In this document: piece by piece, positions 16,226 through 23,509 of the stretch
Layout of the letters: every line of letters starts with the position of its first letter
Numbering within the stretch: position 1 is the stretch's first letter
Assembly: GCF_016746095.1 (NCBI RefSeq)
Contig: NZ_JAERTY010000009.1
Location: forward strand, 1-64,000
Direction of reading: 5' to 3'
Length of the DNA stretch: 64,000 nt
From: Sphingobacterium faecale
GTDB taxonomy: Bacteria; Bacteroidota; Bacteroidia; Sphingobacteriales; Sphingobacteriaceae
Made by a program: the position numbers and the translations under genes
The notes under the pieces: model-generated
Database searches by the model: none
Told to the model about the DNA's origin: nothing
The model's input: the letters and a program-made list of their open reading frames with translations, nothing else

Positions 16226-17458
16226 CTAACAATAATACACCGACTCGAAGGCTACAGGCACGCCATTTTTGAAGGTGATGGCAAAGAAGCCTGCATCCCC
16301 ATTGGCAATACGGTAATAGTGGGGGCTCGCAGCCCAATCTACCGTCAGGAGGTGCCCAAATTTAGTCACGAAAGCTCTCTCGCTATAGCTGCCATCTATG
16401 ATTTCTTTTCCGAGCACCACCGCATGCTGCTCCGCAAAGTTCATCGAGTACACCGAACCCACCATTTTATTCTTTGCAGGGTAATTTTCTTCAAATGCCA
16501 GAATCAAATCTGCCGATCTGTAGAAAAACAAAGGCTCCCAACCGCATTCCGGTGAATCCGGAATATCTTTAACTTTTTTCAGATTCAGATCAGCCGCTTC
16601 CCTTTCGGCAATCTTACCATCCCAAAGCCTTCTGCCCTGTATCAGGTAGTACATAGAAAGCTTACGCATTTCCATTTCATAAGCCTCATAGTCCAGATTC
16701 TGGAGCTTAGAGGCCAGAAGGAGCTCAAACTCGATATCCACTTTGGGGTTGGTCTGTCCCGATCGCTCCCAGGATTCTTTGTAATAACGCAGGGCCTGCA
16801 ATAGATCTGCTTTGTTGCTCGACCATCCGATTTCACGCAGACGGCTAGCCGCATTCAGTTCTTCTGTGATATCCTTATCTTTAACTTTCAGATACGCTTT
16901 CAAAAGTTCTGCGTAAGTCAGTTCCATTCCCAGATACTTGGCCTGTATGTACTCCGGCTGTTCATGAAAATGATCACCTATATATACCCACCCATCATTA
17001 TACAGTGGATAATAATCCAACGAAGTATGTTCATTGAGCCTAGCCTTACGTACAATCTTTCCTTCGGTCGAAGGCTGATTACGTACACGCAATTCAGCGA
17101 CCTGCACATAGAGGTGCGGCCCCTGCTGACCTTCGGGGCCACGGTAGAAATATTGAGCCGGCTCACCGGCAGATCTCTTACTGAACATCCGCGTATCTAG
17201 CGGCTGCTTGGCTATATAGCCCACATCGCCATTACTGACCCTGATTTTATAATGCGTACGTGTCGAATCCAATACCGTAATCGATGCCTCGGTACAAAGG
17301 ACACCTAATATGGAGTTTTTATTGTCCGGTGAAGACAGTAAGTGATCCCATTTCGAAGTATATACCGGTCTCCATTCTTTAGTCTGTGCATTTCCTAAAA
17401 ACACAGCCAGTACGCAGGTTATCATTCCTGCAAAAATTCTTTTACTTATACGCATCAT
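16226..17458 (-). CDS. Exported protein with SH3-like domains, unknown function
   Basis: 410-residue protein with a signal peptide (FAGMITCVLAVFLGNAQ). Two SH3b-like stretches can be seen: about residues 30-85 (SILGVLCTEASITVLDS, then YKIRVSNGDVGYIAKQPL) and about 115-175 (LYVQVAELRVRNQPSTEGKI, GWVYIGDHFHEQPEYI). A helical middle (residues 180-290) and a C-terminal domain with Cys and Trp (SPECGWEPLFFY) follow. It lies 26 bases downstream of the second HTH gene on the same strand, so it may be co-transcribed with it. Role unknown; SH3b domains commonly bind cell-wall components. Confidence 0.8.
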   Translation of the reverse strand: MMRISKRIFAGMITCVLAVFLGNAQTKEWRPVYTSKWDHLLSSPDNKNSILGVLCTEASITVLDSTRTHYKIRVSNGDVGYIAKQPLDTRMFSKRSAGEPAQYFYRGPEGQQGPHLYVQVAELRVRNQPSTEGKIVRKARLNEHTSLDYYPLYNDGWVYIGDHFHEQPEYIQAKYLGMELTYAELLKAYLKVKDKDITEELNAASRLREIGWSSNKADLLQALRYYKESWERSGQTNPKVDIEFELLLASKLQNLDYEAYEMEMRKLSMYYLIQGRRLWDGKIAEREAADLNLKKVKDIPDSPECGWEPLFFYRSADLILAFEENYPAKNKMVGSVYSMNFAEQHAVVLGKEIIDGSYSERAFVTKFGHLLTVDWAASPHYYRIANGDAGFFAITFKNGVPVAFESVYYC

Positions 17459-17484
17459 CCGATTCCCGCCGAGCCTGCCGATCT

Positions 17485-17943
17485 TTACTTTTTCTTTTTC
17501 TTCTTTTTCTCGTCCTTTCCCTTCTTCTCGAGTATTTCCACTCTCTTCTCCAGCTCCATAATATATAATGTCTGCTCGGTAACTAAATTCAAGAGTGTTT
17601 TAAATTCCTTGATAAGTTGTGTTTGTATCCCTACAAATGACATTTCGGCATCAATCATTTTTTGCCCCTGTCGTGCTGATTCCGTGCCGTCAACAATAAC
17701 GTCTTTCCTAGATTGACTACGTACCATCTCGCCTTCACCCAGCAGTAACCATGATGGATTTATTTCAGGATATTTAGAAAATACTTTTAATAACGCGTCT
17801 GAGCTCAAACCTGATTTCTTCTGCTCACCTTTAAAATTAGCATAGGACATTCCTAAGTCCTTAAAAAACTCGATTTTGCTCATCTTCGCGTGCCCTGCTA
17901 ACAGCAATATACGCTCTTTAATAGTAAGTGATAGATTGTCCAT
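17485..17943 (-). CDS. CI-like HTH protein with coiled-coil and poly-Lys tail
   Basis: 152 residues. The N-terminal 70 residues match the phage CI repressor/XRE-type helix-turn-helix seen in Bacteroidota (TIKERILLLAGHAKMSKIEF, GMSYANFKGEQKKSGLSSDA, INPSWLLLGEGEM). There is no S24 peptidase domain; instead a predicted coiled coil (about 100-140) ends in a run of Lys (KGKDEKKKKKKK). It is a tandem paralog of the next gene upstream, 18 bases away. DNA binding is likely; the target is inferred to be local. Confidence 0.85.
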   Translation of the reverse strand: MDNLSLTIKERILLLAGHAKMSKIEFFKDLGMSYANFKGEQKKSGLSSDALLKVFSKYPEINPSWLLLGEGEMVRSQSRKDVIVDGTESARQGQKMIDAEMSFVGIQTQLIKEFKTLLNLVTEQTLYIMELEKRVEILEKKGKDEKKKKKKK

Positions 17944-17961
17944 ATAACTTCGTTTTTATAA

Positions 17962-18390
17962 TTAGTCTTTTCTTAACAGCGATATTTCGCGCTCTAATAA
18001 CGCTAATTGTTTCTCCAAAGAGACAATTGTCTTCTCCTGTGATTTGATTGTCGTTTCTTGAGATGTTATGACACGTTCCATCGAAAGGATAACCGCATTA
18101 CTTACCCCCTCCAGCTCTGCATTTAAGTAGGTTTCTGCACGTTCCTCAATTTGCGGTGTTTTCCTAAACATCTCTCCCTCGCCAACAAGCAGCCAAGCTG
18201 GGCTAATATCTTTGTGTACAGATAAAATCATAGCCAATGCATCAGAACTAAGTGCAGACTGCTTTTGAACTCCCTTAAAATTACCATAAGACAATCCTAA
18301 CTGACTAAAGAATTCTAGCATATTAATTCCCTTTTCCTGTGCTATCCGAACGACTCGATCTTTGATATTATAAATTATTTTCTCTTTCAT
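17962..18390 (-). CDS. CI-like HTH protein with coiled-coil tail
   Basis: 142 residues, paralogous to the protein encoded just downstream: GLSYGNFKGVQKQSALSSDA and ISPAWLLVGEGEM align with the same blocks there. The C-terminus (about 95-142) is a heptad-like coiled coil with repeated SQE/SLE units (ITSQETTIKSQEKTIVSLEK). No peptidase domain. A 22-base near-palindrome covers the promoter-like region just before the ATG, suggesting autoregulation. It faces the divergent operon at 18843-23019 and may control it. Confidence 0.87.
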   Translation of the reverse strand: MKEKIIYNIKDRVVRIAQEKGINMLEFFSQLGLSYGNFKGVQKQSALSSDALAMILSVHKDISPAWLLVGEGEMFRKTPQIEERAETYLNAELEGVSNAVILSMERVITSQETTIKSQEKTIVSLEKQLALLEREISLLRKD

Positions 18391-18395
18391 CTTGT

Positions 18396-18417
18396 TTAAG
18401 ACAAATATTTATCTTAA
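18396..18417. promoter_or_regulatory. Candidate operator: 22-base near-palindrome
   Basis: TTAAGACAAATATTTATCTTAA is a palindrome except for one base pair, centred six to sixteen bases before the HTH start codon at 18390. On the minus strand it overlaps ATATTTG, a near -7 box, with a TTG about 18-20 bases further upstream. Position and symmetry fit a repressor-binding site. Confidence 0.5.
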
Positions 18418-18842
18418 GTTTGGTTAACAATTATAAAATAGTATCCTTAACAAGAATACTCCGCAAACTGAACTTGTGAGTTCATCATATCCCACGCACA
18501 AATATTGTTTGACATGTTTTTATCTCCATGAAGCCTCATTGACGTCATATTGGCTTTATGGTTACAAAATATTGTCGCGCGATGATTCTGTAATTGGCAT
18601 TGGCAAATATTCCTGCTATTGCCTGATCAGTTCATTGTGCCTGTTAATTAATCAATTTTTAAACAAACGGAGATCGTCTCAAAAGGAGATTTTATCATCT
18701 TTTCGACTGTAGTTTCGCGAAATGGAGAACCCCGAAGGGCTCTCGGAACAAAAATCTAATGACTTTAAGCTTTTAGATTCCTCCACTACGGTCGGAATGA
18801 CGGCACAGTTTCAACTATGATACAGCTCCATGACAAACAATT
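18418..18842. repeat. Divergent intergenic region with palindromic repeat (family B copy)
   Basis: Between the HTH genes and the divergent paralog operon. From about 18695 to 18820 it carries an imperfect hairpin of a repeated type: a left arm with TTTCG and GGAGAA, a centre of AAATCTAATGACTTTAAG and AGATTCCTCCACTACGGTC, and a right arm GGAATGACG. Three other copies occur at about 23045, 24768 and 63636. The rest shows no clear gene; a 78-codon frame at 18476-18712 has no coding character. Confidence 0.6.
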
Positions 18843-20117
18843 ATGATGAAAAATACACAAAAGAAACCAAAAGCAAAACATTTTAGGTATTTAAGTAAGG
18901 AAAACATCGAGAATCCGACAAGTTATATCAATAACTTCTACGGGTCAGAAACAAATCTTGCTAGCTGGCTTGATGATTTAAACACGATGGTGAATACATC
19001 ATTCTGCGCTAAAATGAAAGGAGCACATCAACAATGGAAGGGATACCACTGCAAAAAACTCATCGAACAAGTAGAATTTGCCTATTCTATTTTTGTCGGT
19101 TACGATTTGAAAAAGATAAAAGGAAGATTAAAAATTCATCCTGTAGATTATCGGCAATTGCATTCACCTATTAATCAAAAGCCTGCTAATTCCGAACGGT
19201 GGATATTCGATACCCTCAGGTTGTTTTTTTCCTTTCAAAACCTAAAAGGATGGTACAAGATACTTGACCGCATATGGATCAATCTCATTGATAGAGGTGA
19301 CGTTATCGAAGAACACGAACGCATTGGAGAAGACCGCCTAGTCATCATCAAAGAACTATTCACTAGAATAGCCATTGCTTTAAACCTAATTTACGAACTT
19401 GGAGAATTACCGAGGATAAAAAAGAATGAACTATTAAAACCAAATGTTATCGAAGACGATCTTACTACTACGGTAGATAGTTTATTGAGTACTGAATTAC
19501 CTAACCCCACGAAAAATATTGATAAAAAATTTAATACACTCAAAGCGATAAAAAAGGAAATTATTGATAAAATCAAATTCCAATTTTGTATTGAATCTTT
19601 AAGTGATTTGCAAAATCTATTTAGAGAGTTAAATCAATATATTCTAACAAATCGTAAGAACTGGAATGAACTCTTCGAATTTACGGATCCAGAAAGATTG
19701 TTATCATCCTACAGCGTTATAAAAGAAATCCTAGACGTTATAAACCAAAATATCGATGATATTCATCCCGCACACTCGGAGTCGAATAGGCCAAATATTG
19801 ACGACTTATATAAAATTTGGATACAAGATAAAACCATTCAATTTCTTTCAATATCGGAGTTAAGCTCACCTGAATATTATTTATACTTAATATATACATC
19901 TTACGATGCTTACGATTGGATTCTTAACTTGGAAGCACTTTTCCGCACATTTTTAACATTGAATAAAGATGAAATAATTTATGATGTTAAATTACCAATC
20001 CACTTTCTATTAGACCTTCAAAAACTCATAGAGCTTTCTTACTTAATCGCCTTCAAAGATAAAATCCAATCCCTAAACCCCACTGAACCAGAGCAACTAG
20101 AAATGCAACAGGAATAA
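18843..20117 (+). CDS. Unknown protein, founder of three-gene paralog set
   Basis: 424 residues, soluble, rich in Lys, Ile and Asn. The N-terminal half (about 12-190) is homologous to the two genes that follow: FRYLSKENIENPTSYINNFY near the start, a segment around LIEQVEFAYSIFVGYDLKK, then RLFFSFQNLKGWYKILDRIW and a helical stretch IIKELFTRIAIALNLIYEL. The C-terminal part (about 330-415) looks like a further copy of the first unit (IQFLSISELSSPEYYLYLIY, then LLDLQKLIELSYLIAFKDK). No known domain recognised. First gene of an apparent four-gene operon ending in a HEPN protein. Confidence 0.8.
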   Translation: MMKNTQKKPKAKHFRYLSKENIENPTSYINNFYGSETNLASWLDDLNTMVNTSFCAKMKGAHQQWKGYHCKKLIEQVEFAYSIFVGYDLKKIKGRLKIHPVDYRQLHSPINQKPANSERWIFDTLRLFFSFQNLKGWYKILDRIWINLIDRGDVIEEHERIGEDRLVIIKELFTRIAIALNLIYELGELPRIKKNELLKPNVIEDDLTTTVDSLLSTELPNPTKNIDKKFNTLKAIKKEIIDKIKFQFCIESLSDLQNLFRELNQYILTNRKNWNELFEFTDPERLLSSYSVIKEILDVINQNIDDIHPAHSESNRPNIDDLYKIWIQDKTIQFLSISELSSPEYYLYLIYTSYDAYDWILNLEALFRTFLTLNKDEIIYDVKLPIHFLLDLQKLIELSYLIAFKDKIQSLNPTEPEQLEMQQE

Positions 20118-20139
20118 CAATTATAAACAACACACAACA

Positions 20140-20718
20140 ATGGAAAAAAAGATCAGCTATAAACACCTCATATATCTGCGTAAAAAAGACTTAAAAAATT
20201 TCAGAAGAACAATTGAAATGAATATTGACACTGTATTTGGAGACATCCAAAACATACAAGAAGATATTTATAAGATGCTTCTTATTATAAGTACTGAAAA
20301 AAGACTCAACATCGATACAAGTACATTTTCATGGAGCATAAAAATTATGAAAACATATGTTGAGATAGCCTATATAACACTGATAGCATTAGACCTAAAA
20401 CCATATAAAAACCCTTTTAAGAAGCTCAACATAGAATCTATGCTCTTTAGTGAAAGAGAATATTTTGAAGGGCAAGAGGGCTTAAACTTTTTACGAATAT
20501 TTTTTGGCTTAAAAACTATTGGTAGATGGAATATGTTGATTGATGAAATATTCGCCCTTTCTATAGACAAAAGTCATGTCGAAAATTTAATTGATTCTCA
20601 TGACTTAATTATTGAAAAGGACTTCCTGCTAAAACTTCCTTTCACACTTTACGCCTTGAATCAAGACAAGACGATTTCTTCTATCGATTTACACCCAAGT
20701 TTGTACAGCCGAAACTAG
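20140..20718 (+). CDS. Unknown protein, paralog of flanking genes
   Basis: 192 residues, mostly helical. It repeats the plan of its neighbours: LIYLRKKDLKNF at the start, a middle segment TYVEIAYITLIALDLKPY, then LRIFFGLKTIGRWNMLIDEI and DFLLKLPFTLYALNQDK at the end. Its leader (AACAACACACAACA before ATGGAAA) is nearly the same as that of the next gene, evidence that gene and spacer were duplicated together. Lower GC than flanking housekeeping genes. No known family recognised. Confidence 0.8.
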   Translation: MEKKISYKHLIYLRKKDLKNFRRTIEMNIDTVFGDIQNIQEDIYKMLLIISTEKRLNIDTSTFSWSIKIMKTYVEIAYITLIALDLKPYKNPFKKLNIESMLFSEREYFEGQEGLNFLRIFFGLKTIGRWNMLIDEIFALSIDKSHVENLIDSHDLIIEKDFLLKLPFTLYALNQDKTISSIDLHPSLYSRN

Positions 20719-20749
20719 CACAAATAACAATCACAAACCACACACAACA

Positions 20750-21301
20750 ATGGAAACAAAAACACACAAAATCAAAAAGCTTCGGTATCTCGCTCCAGAA
20801 CACGCAAGCGAACCCAATCGATTTCTTAAGGAGATCGTCCACGGTTGGGGTACCAATTGGTCTCTTAATTTTGGATTTCTATTCAGTTACTCCATGTGTC
20901 CGATGTTGGACAGAAACCGTGTCTTCGATTATGGCTTTACCTACCTCCATCTCGCACAGATGATAGAAGCAGCCTATACCATACTTAAAATGCGGAATTG
21001 GCAACCGACTTCAAAGAAAAAACTGTTTCAGTATAAAGATATTGGAGAATTAAACGCATTACTATTAGAGAAAGAAAAAGTAGATGCACAACGCATCATC
21101 TGCGATTTCTTTGGCTTTATGAGCTTAAGCGGTTGGTACAATTTCCTCGATGAGCTACTTCTATCCAGCGATATCAACAATAAAAGGAAGCAGGGCTATG
21201 AAATTGATCAGGAGCTCCTGATAGCCCGCGAATTCATCCTCCTACTTCCCGATGCTCTTCTACAAATCCACAAAGACAATGTAGCATATTTCACCCCTTA
21301 A
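20750..21301 (+). CDS. Unknown protein, paralog of two preceding genes
   Basis: 183 residues. Blocks shared with the two upstream proteins: KKLRYLAPEHASEPNRFLKE, LAQMIEAAYTILKMRNW, FFGFMSLSGWYNFLDELLLS and LLIAREFILLLPDALLQIHK. The consistent order (RYL, E-AY-I, FF-GW-LDE, LP) defines a family of about 180 residues, probably all-helical. It ends 11 bases before the start of the HEPN fusion gene, so the two are very likely co-transcribed. Confidence 0.82.
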   Translation: METKTHKIKKLRYLAPEHASEPNRFLKEIVHGWGTNWSLNFGFLFSYSMCPMLDRNRVFDYGFTYLHLAQMIEAAYTILKMRNWQPTSKKKLFQYKDIGELNALLLEKEKVDAQRIICDFFGFMSLSGWYNFLDELLLSSDINNKRKQGYEIDQELLIAREFILLLPDALLQIHKDNVAYFTP

Positions 21302-21312
21302 TCTTATTGTAC

Positions 21313-23019
21313 ATGACAGCAACACTGGAATCTAATTTTGAAATCATTTTCAAACATCTCACCGTCGATGAGATATTCTTATGGACCTACAACCGCAACG
21401 GGATAGTACAGACCATCGTACAGGTACATACGCACAATAAGCAACGCAGTAGCGCCTTACGGGAAAGATGCCAACGTGCACTGCAGCCCATGGAAGGCCA
21501 CTATTTTACCTTCTACAATACCAAAGAAGTGCAGTCCAGAATTAACGATGGACTTGGTCGCTTATACGTCAACTGTCAGCCTAGAAACCGGATTTATGTA
21601 AATCCCAACCCGATAAATACAGTAATCCTTCCTGAGCTTAGTTCTGAGGAGCTTCTTCAACATACAAGAGCATATATAAAAAGAGAAAAGGACAAAATTA
21701 TAGCCTTTATGGAAGGATACCATCTTTATTATAGCAAGGAGAACTATCCCAATGCGGCATTTATGCTCCATCAGGCTTTGGAAATATCACTACGAACAGT
21801 ACAAAAACTGTTACTAGGTGTAGAGGATCGTTCACACTCCATAAAGCAAAATATAGATTTCGTCAGAGCTTACGATCCAATCTTAGAAGGACTTCTTAGT
21901 ACCAAAGAAGAGGAACTCGCGGTTCATAAATTAACGGAGTCATATACCTGCTCCCGCTACAAGAACAACTTTACGATGGATCTTCAGAAAATCGCGTTCT
22001 GCAAAGACATAGCCGACCGTACAATGACTTGGATAGTGGACTACGAACAGGAGCTACTGCAAGAAATAGAGGAAAAGATTTCATCCATCCAGGAGCCTTA
22101 TCAACAAACCGACATTATTAAAACCAAAATAGATATGGAAAAGTCAACAAACATCAACAACAACCACCGCGATCTTATCCACAATGCGCTGGAAACCTAT
22201 GGTCAGGTACATGGGCTGTACTGTTTTGCCTATGTGACACGTCAGGACAGCATGTGCAACCTACTGAATGTACAACAGTCACACCATGAGGTTCATCATT
22301 ATTATCTCTTCGTTATTATGTCCAATCAGAATAGACCAATTATGGATCTTCAAAACTGTGTTATGCAGTTACTACCGAAGAAGATTAAAGTGACTTTAAT
22401 CCAAGAGACGCCGGAGCAGGTTGAGAAGAAACTGAAAAAAGGAGACAACTTCCAATCAAATCTCCTACGCACAGCAGAATGCTGGCACACAAAAAAAGAA
22501 CTTTCCCTTAAAAATGAGGGACAAGTGTTACTCTCAAAAAACTTAGGATATTCAAAATACCTTTGGTCGAGACGTTACCAAAATGCGCACCATCTTATTG
22601 ACCCTTGGTCAGGAGAAGGATCACACTTTGAAACACTTGATGAAATATGCTCCTACATGTTGGTTCTGGCAATCGAACAAATATGCCTAGGGTTGACAAA
22701 ACAATTCTTCAATTACATCCCTCCATCAACCAATCTGAATTATCTCCTAGATCTGTGTGACCTCATATATCCAGAAGTCGCTGCTGATTTTCAAAGAAAT
22801 CGCCTTGAGCAAAGATCATTAATTCGTCAACTTATAAAAGCACAGCAGAAGTTTAGACATTCTACTACGTACGAAGCAAAAGGGGAATACCTACCTGAAC
22901 TCTATCAACTAACCAAATCATTTATTCAAAAAGCTAATGATTTTGTTGAAGCCTACTTTGAACAACAAAAAGAAATTGAAGAAGCCAATACAACCGAAAA
23001 CATCGAACAATGTGCATAA
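21313..23019 (+). CDS. Tandem NTase-like/HEPN fusion protein
   Basis: 568 residues with two similar halves. First half: an NTase-like region (about 8-105; EIFLWTYNRNGIVQTIVQVH, GHYFTFYNTKEVQSRINDGL) then a HEPN domain (about 118-245; YYSKENYPNAAFMLHQALEI, TESYTCSRYKNNFTMD with an Arg-Tyr motif). Second half: another NTase-like region (about 283-405; HGLYCFAYVTRQDSM, HHYYLFVIMSNQNRP, IKVTLIQETPEQVEKK) and a second HEPN-like helical region (about 440-555; RQLIKAQQKFRHSTTYEAK). No GSxxxG...DxD nucleotidyltransferase signature was seen, so these parts are likely inactive scaffolds. HEPN domains are often RNases or toxin parts. An in-frame TTG six bases upstream is a possible alternative start. 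Confidence 0.75.
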   Translation: MTATLESNFEIIFKHLTVDEIFLWTYNRNGIVQTIVQVHTHNKQRSSALRERCQRALQPMEGHYFTFYNTKEVQSRINDGLGRLYVNCQPRNRIYVNPNPINTVILPELSSEELLQHTRAYIKREKDKIIAFMEGYHLYYSKENYPNAAFMLHQALEISLRTVQKLLLGVEDRSHSIKQNIDFVRAYDPILEGLLSTKEEELAVHKLTESYTCSRYKNNFTMDLQKIAFCKDIADRTMTWIVDYEQELLQEIEEKISSIQEPYQQTDIIKTKIDMEKSTNINNNHRDLIHNALETYGQVHGLYCFAYVTRQDSMCNLLNVQQSHHEVHHYYLFVIMSNQNRPIMDLQNCVMQLLPKKIKVTLIQETPEQVEKKLKKGDNFQSNLLRTAECWHTKKELSLKNEGQVLLSKNLGYSKYLWSRRYQNAHHLIDPWSGEGSHFETLDEICSYMLVLAIEQICLGLTKQFFNYIPPSTNLNYLLDLCDLIYPEVAADFQRNRLEQRSLIRQLIKAQQKFRHSTTYEAKGEYLPELYQLTKSFIQKANDFVEAYFEQQKEIEEANTTENIEQCA

Positions 23020-23040
23020 ACGCCCTGACTACCTTAATTT

Positions 23041-23150
23041 AGCAACTTCACCGTCCTATCGACCGAAGTGGAGATATCTAGAAGCTTTATAGATTACCCT
23101 ATACAATTCATAGACCTCTCCACAAGGTCGAGGTGACGTTTACTTTATAC
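23041..23150. repeat. Palindromic intergenic repeat (family B copy)
   Basis: Imperfect hairpin after the HEPN operon: left arm CACCGTCCTATCGACC with GTGGAGATATCTAG, right arm ATAGACCTCTCCACAAGG followed by GTCGAGGTGACG. Same general pattern as the copies at about 18695, 24768 and 63636. Confidence 0.6.
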
Positions 23151-23196
23151 TGTCCCACACATTGATAGGATTTTTATTGTAACATAATCACCTTCT

Positions 23197-23434
23197 CTAT
23201 ACTCCTACATCGTTATTGACAGCATCAATGAACTCTTGGCTGTATTTAGGACATTCTTCAATCATTGCTAACGTATTAATATGATACAAGATACACTTTT
23301 CAATCTCAAGCCACCCCCAAATCCTCTTCGGAAGAATCTGTGGATTGCTCTATACGCACCGTATGCTCCAACAGTTCGCCATCACGTATCCGAAATACCT
23401 CGAGGATAGAAGGGCATAGCGTAAACCAGTACAT
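23197..23434 (-). pseudogene. Possible broken small gene
   Basis: An ATG at 23434 opens 42 codons (MYWFTLCPSILEVFRIRDGE ... ending EEDLGVA) and stops at 23306. An overlapping second frame, open from 23349 to the stop at 23197, continues in a protein-like manner (WLEIEKCILYHINTLAMIEE then CPKYSQEFIDAVNNDVGV). A single-base shift between 23306 and 23349 would join them into one ~79-residue product. It begins immediately after the T-run of the upstream terminator and lacks a clear promoter. No family recognised; chance open frames are possible. Confidence 0.3.
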
Positions 23435-23470
23435 AAAAAAATGCCTTAGATAATACTTTATCTAAGGCTA
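23435..23470 (-). terminator. Rho-independent terminator of first Sus locus
   Basis: Perfect 11-base stem GCCTTAGATAA / TTATCTAAGGC with a 4-base loop; on the minus strand it is followed by TTTTTTT. It lies 42 bases after the stop of the TlpA-type gene. Confidence 0.85.
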
Positions 23471-23509
23471 TGACAGATATGCTTATTTCTTTGTATTTGT
23501 ATGGCAAGA

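Noticed and set aside
18476..18712. 78-codon plus-strand frame in the divergent region of the HEPN island
   Set aside because: No domain, Cys/Leu-rich random-looking composition, no suitable spacing to the operon start at 18843.
18843..21301. RteC-type regulators of a conjugative element for the three paralogs
   Set aside because: Size and helical character suggested it, but the typical RteC blocks were not recognised and no mobilisation genes, integrase or tra genes lie nearby.
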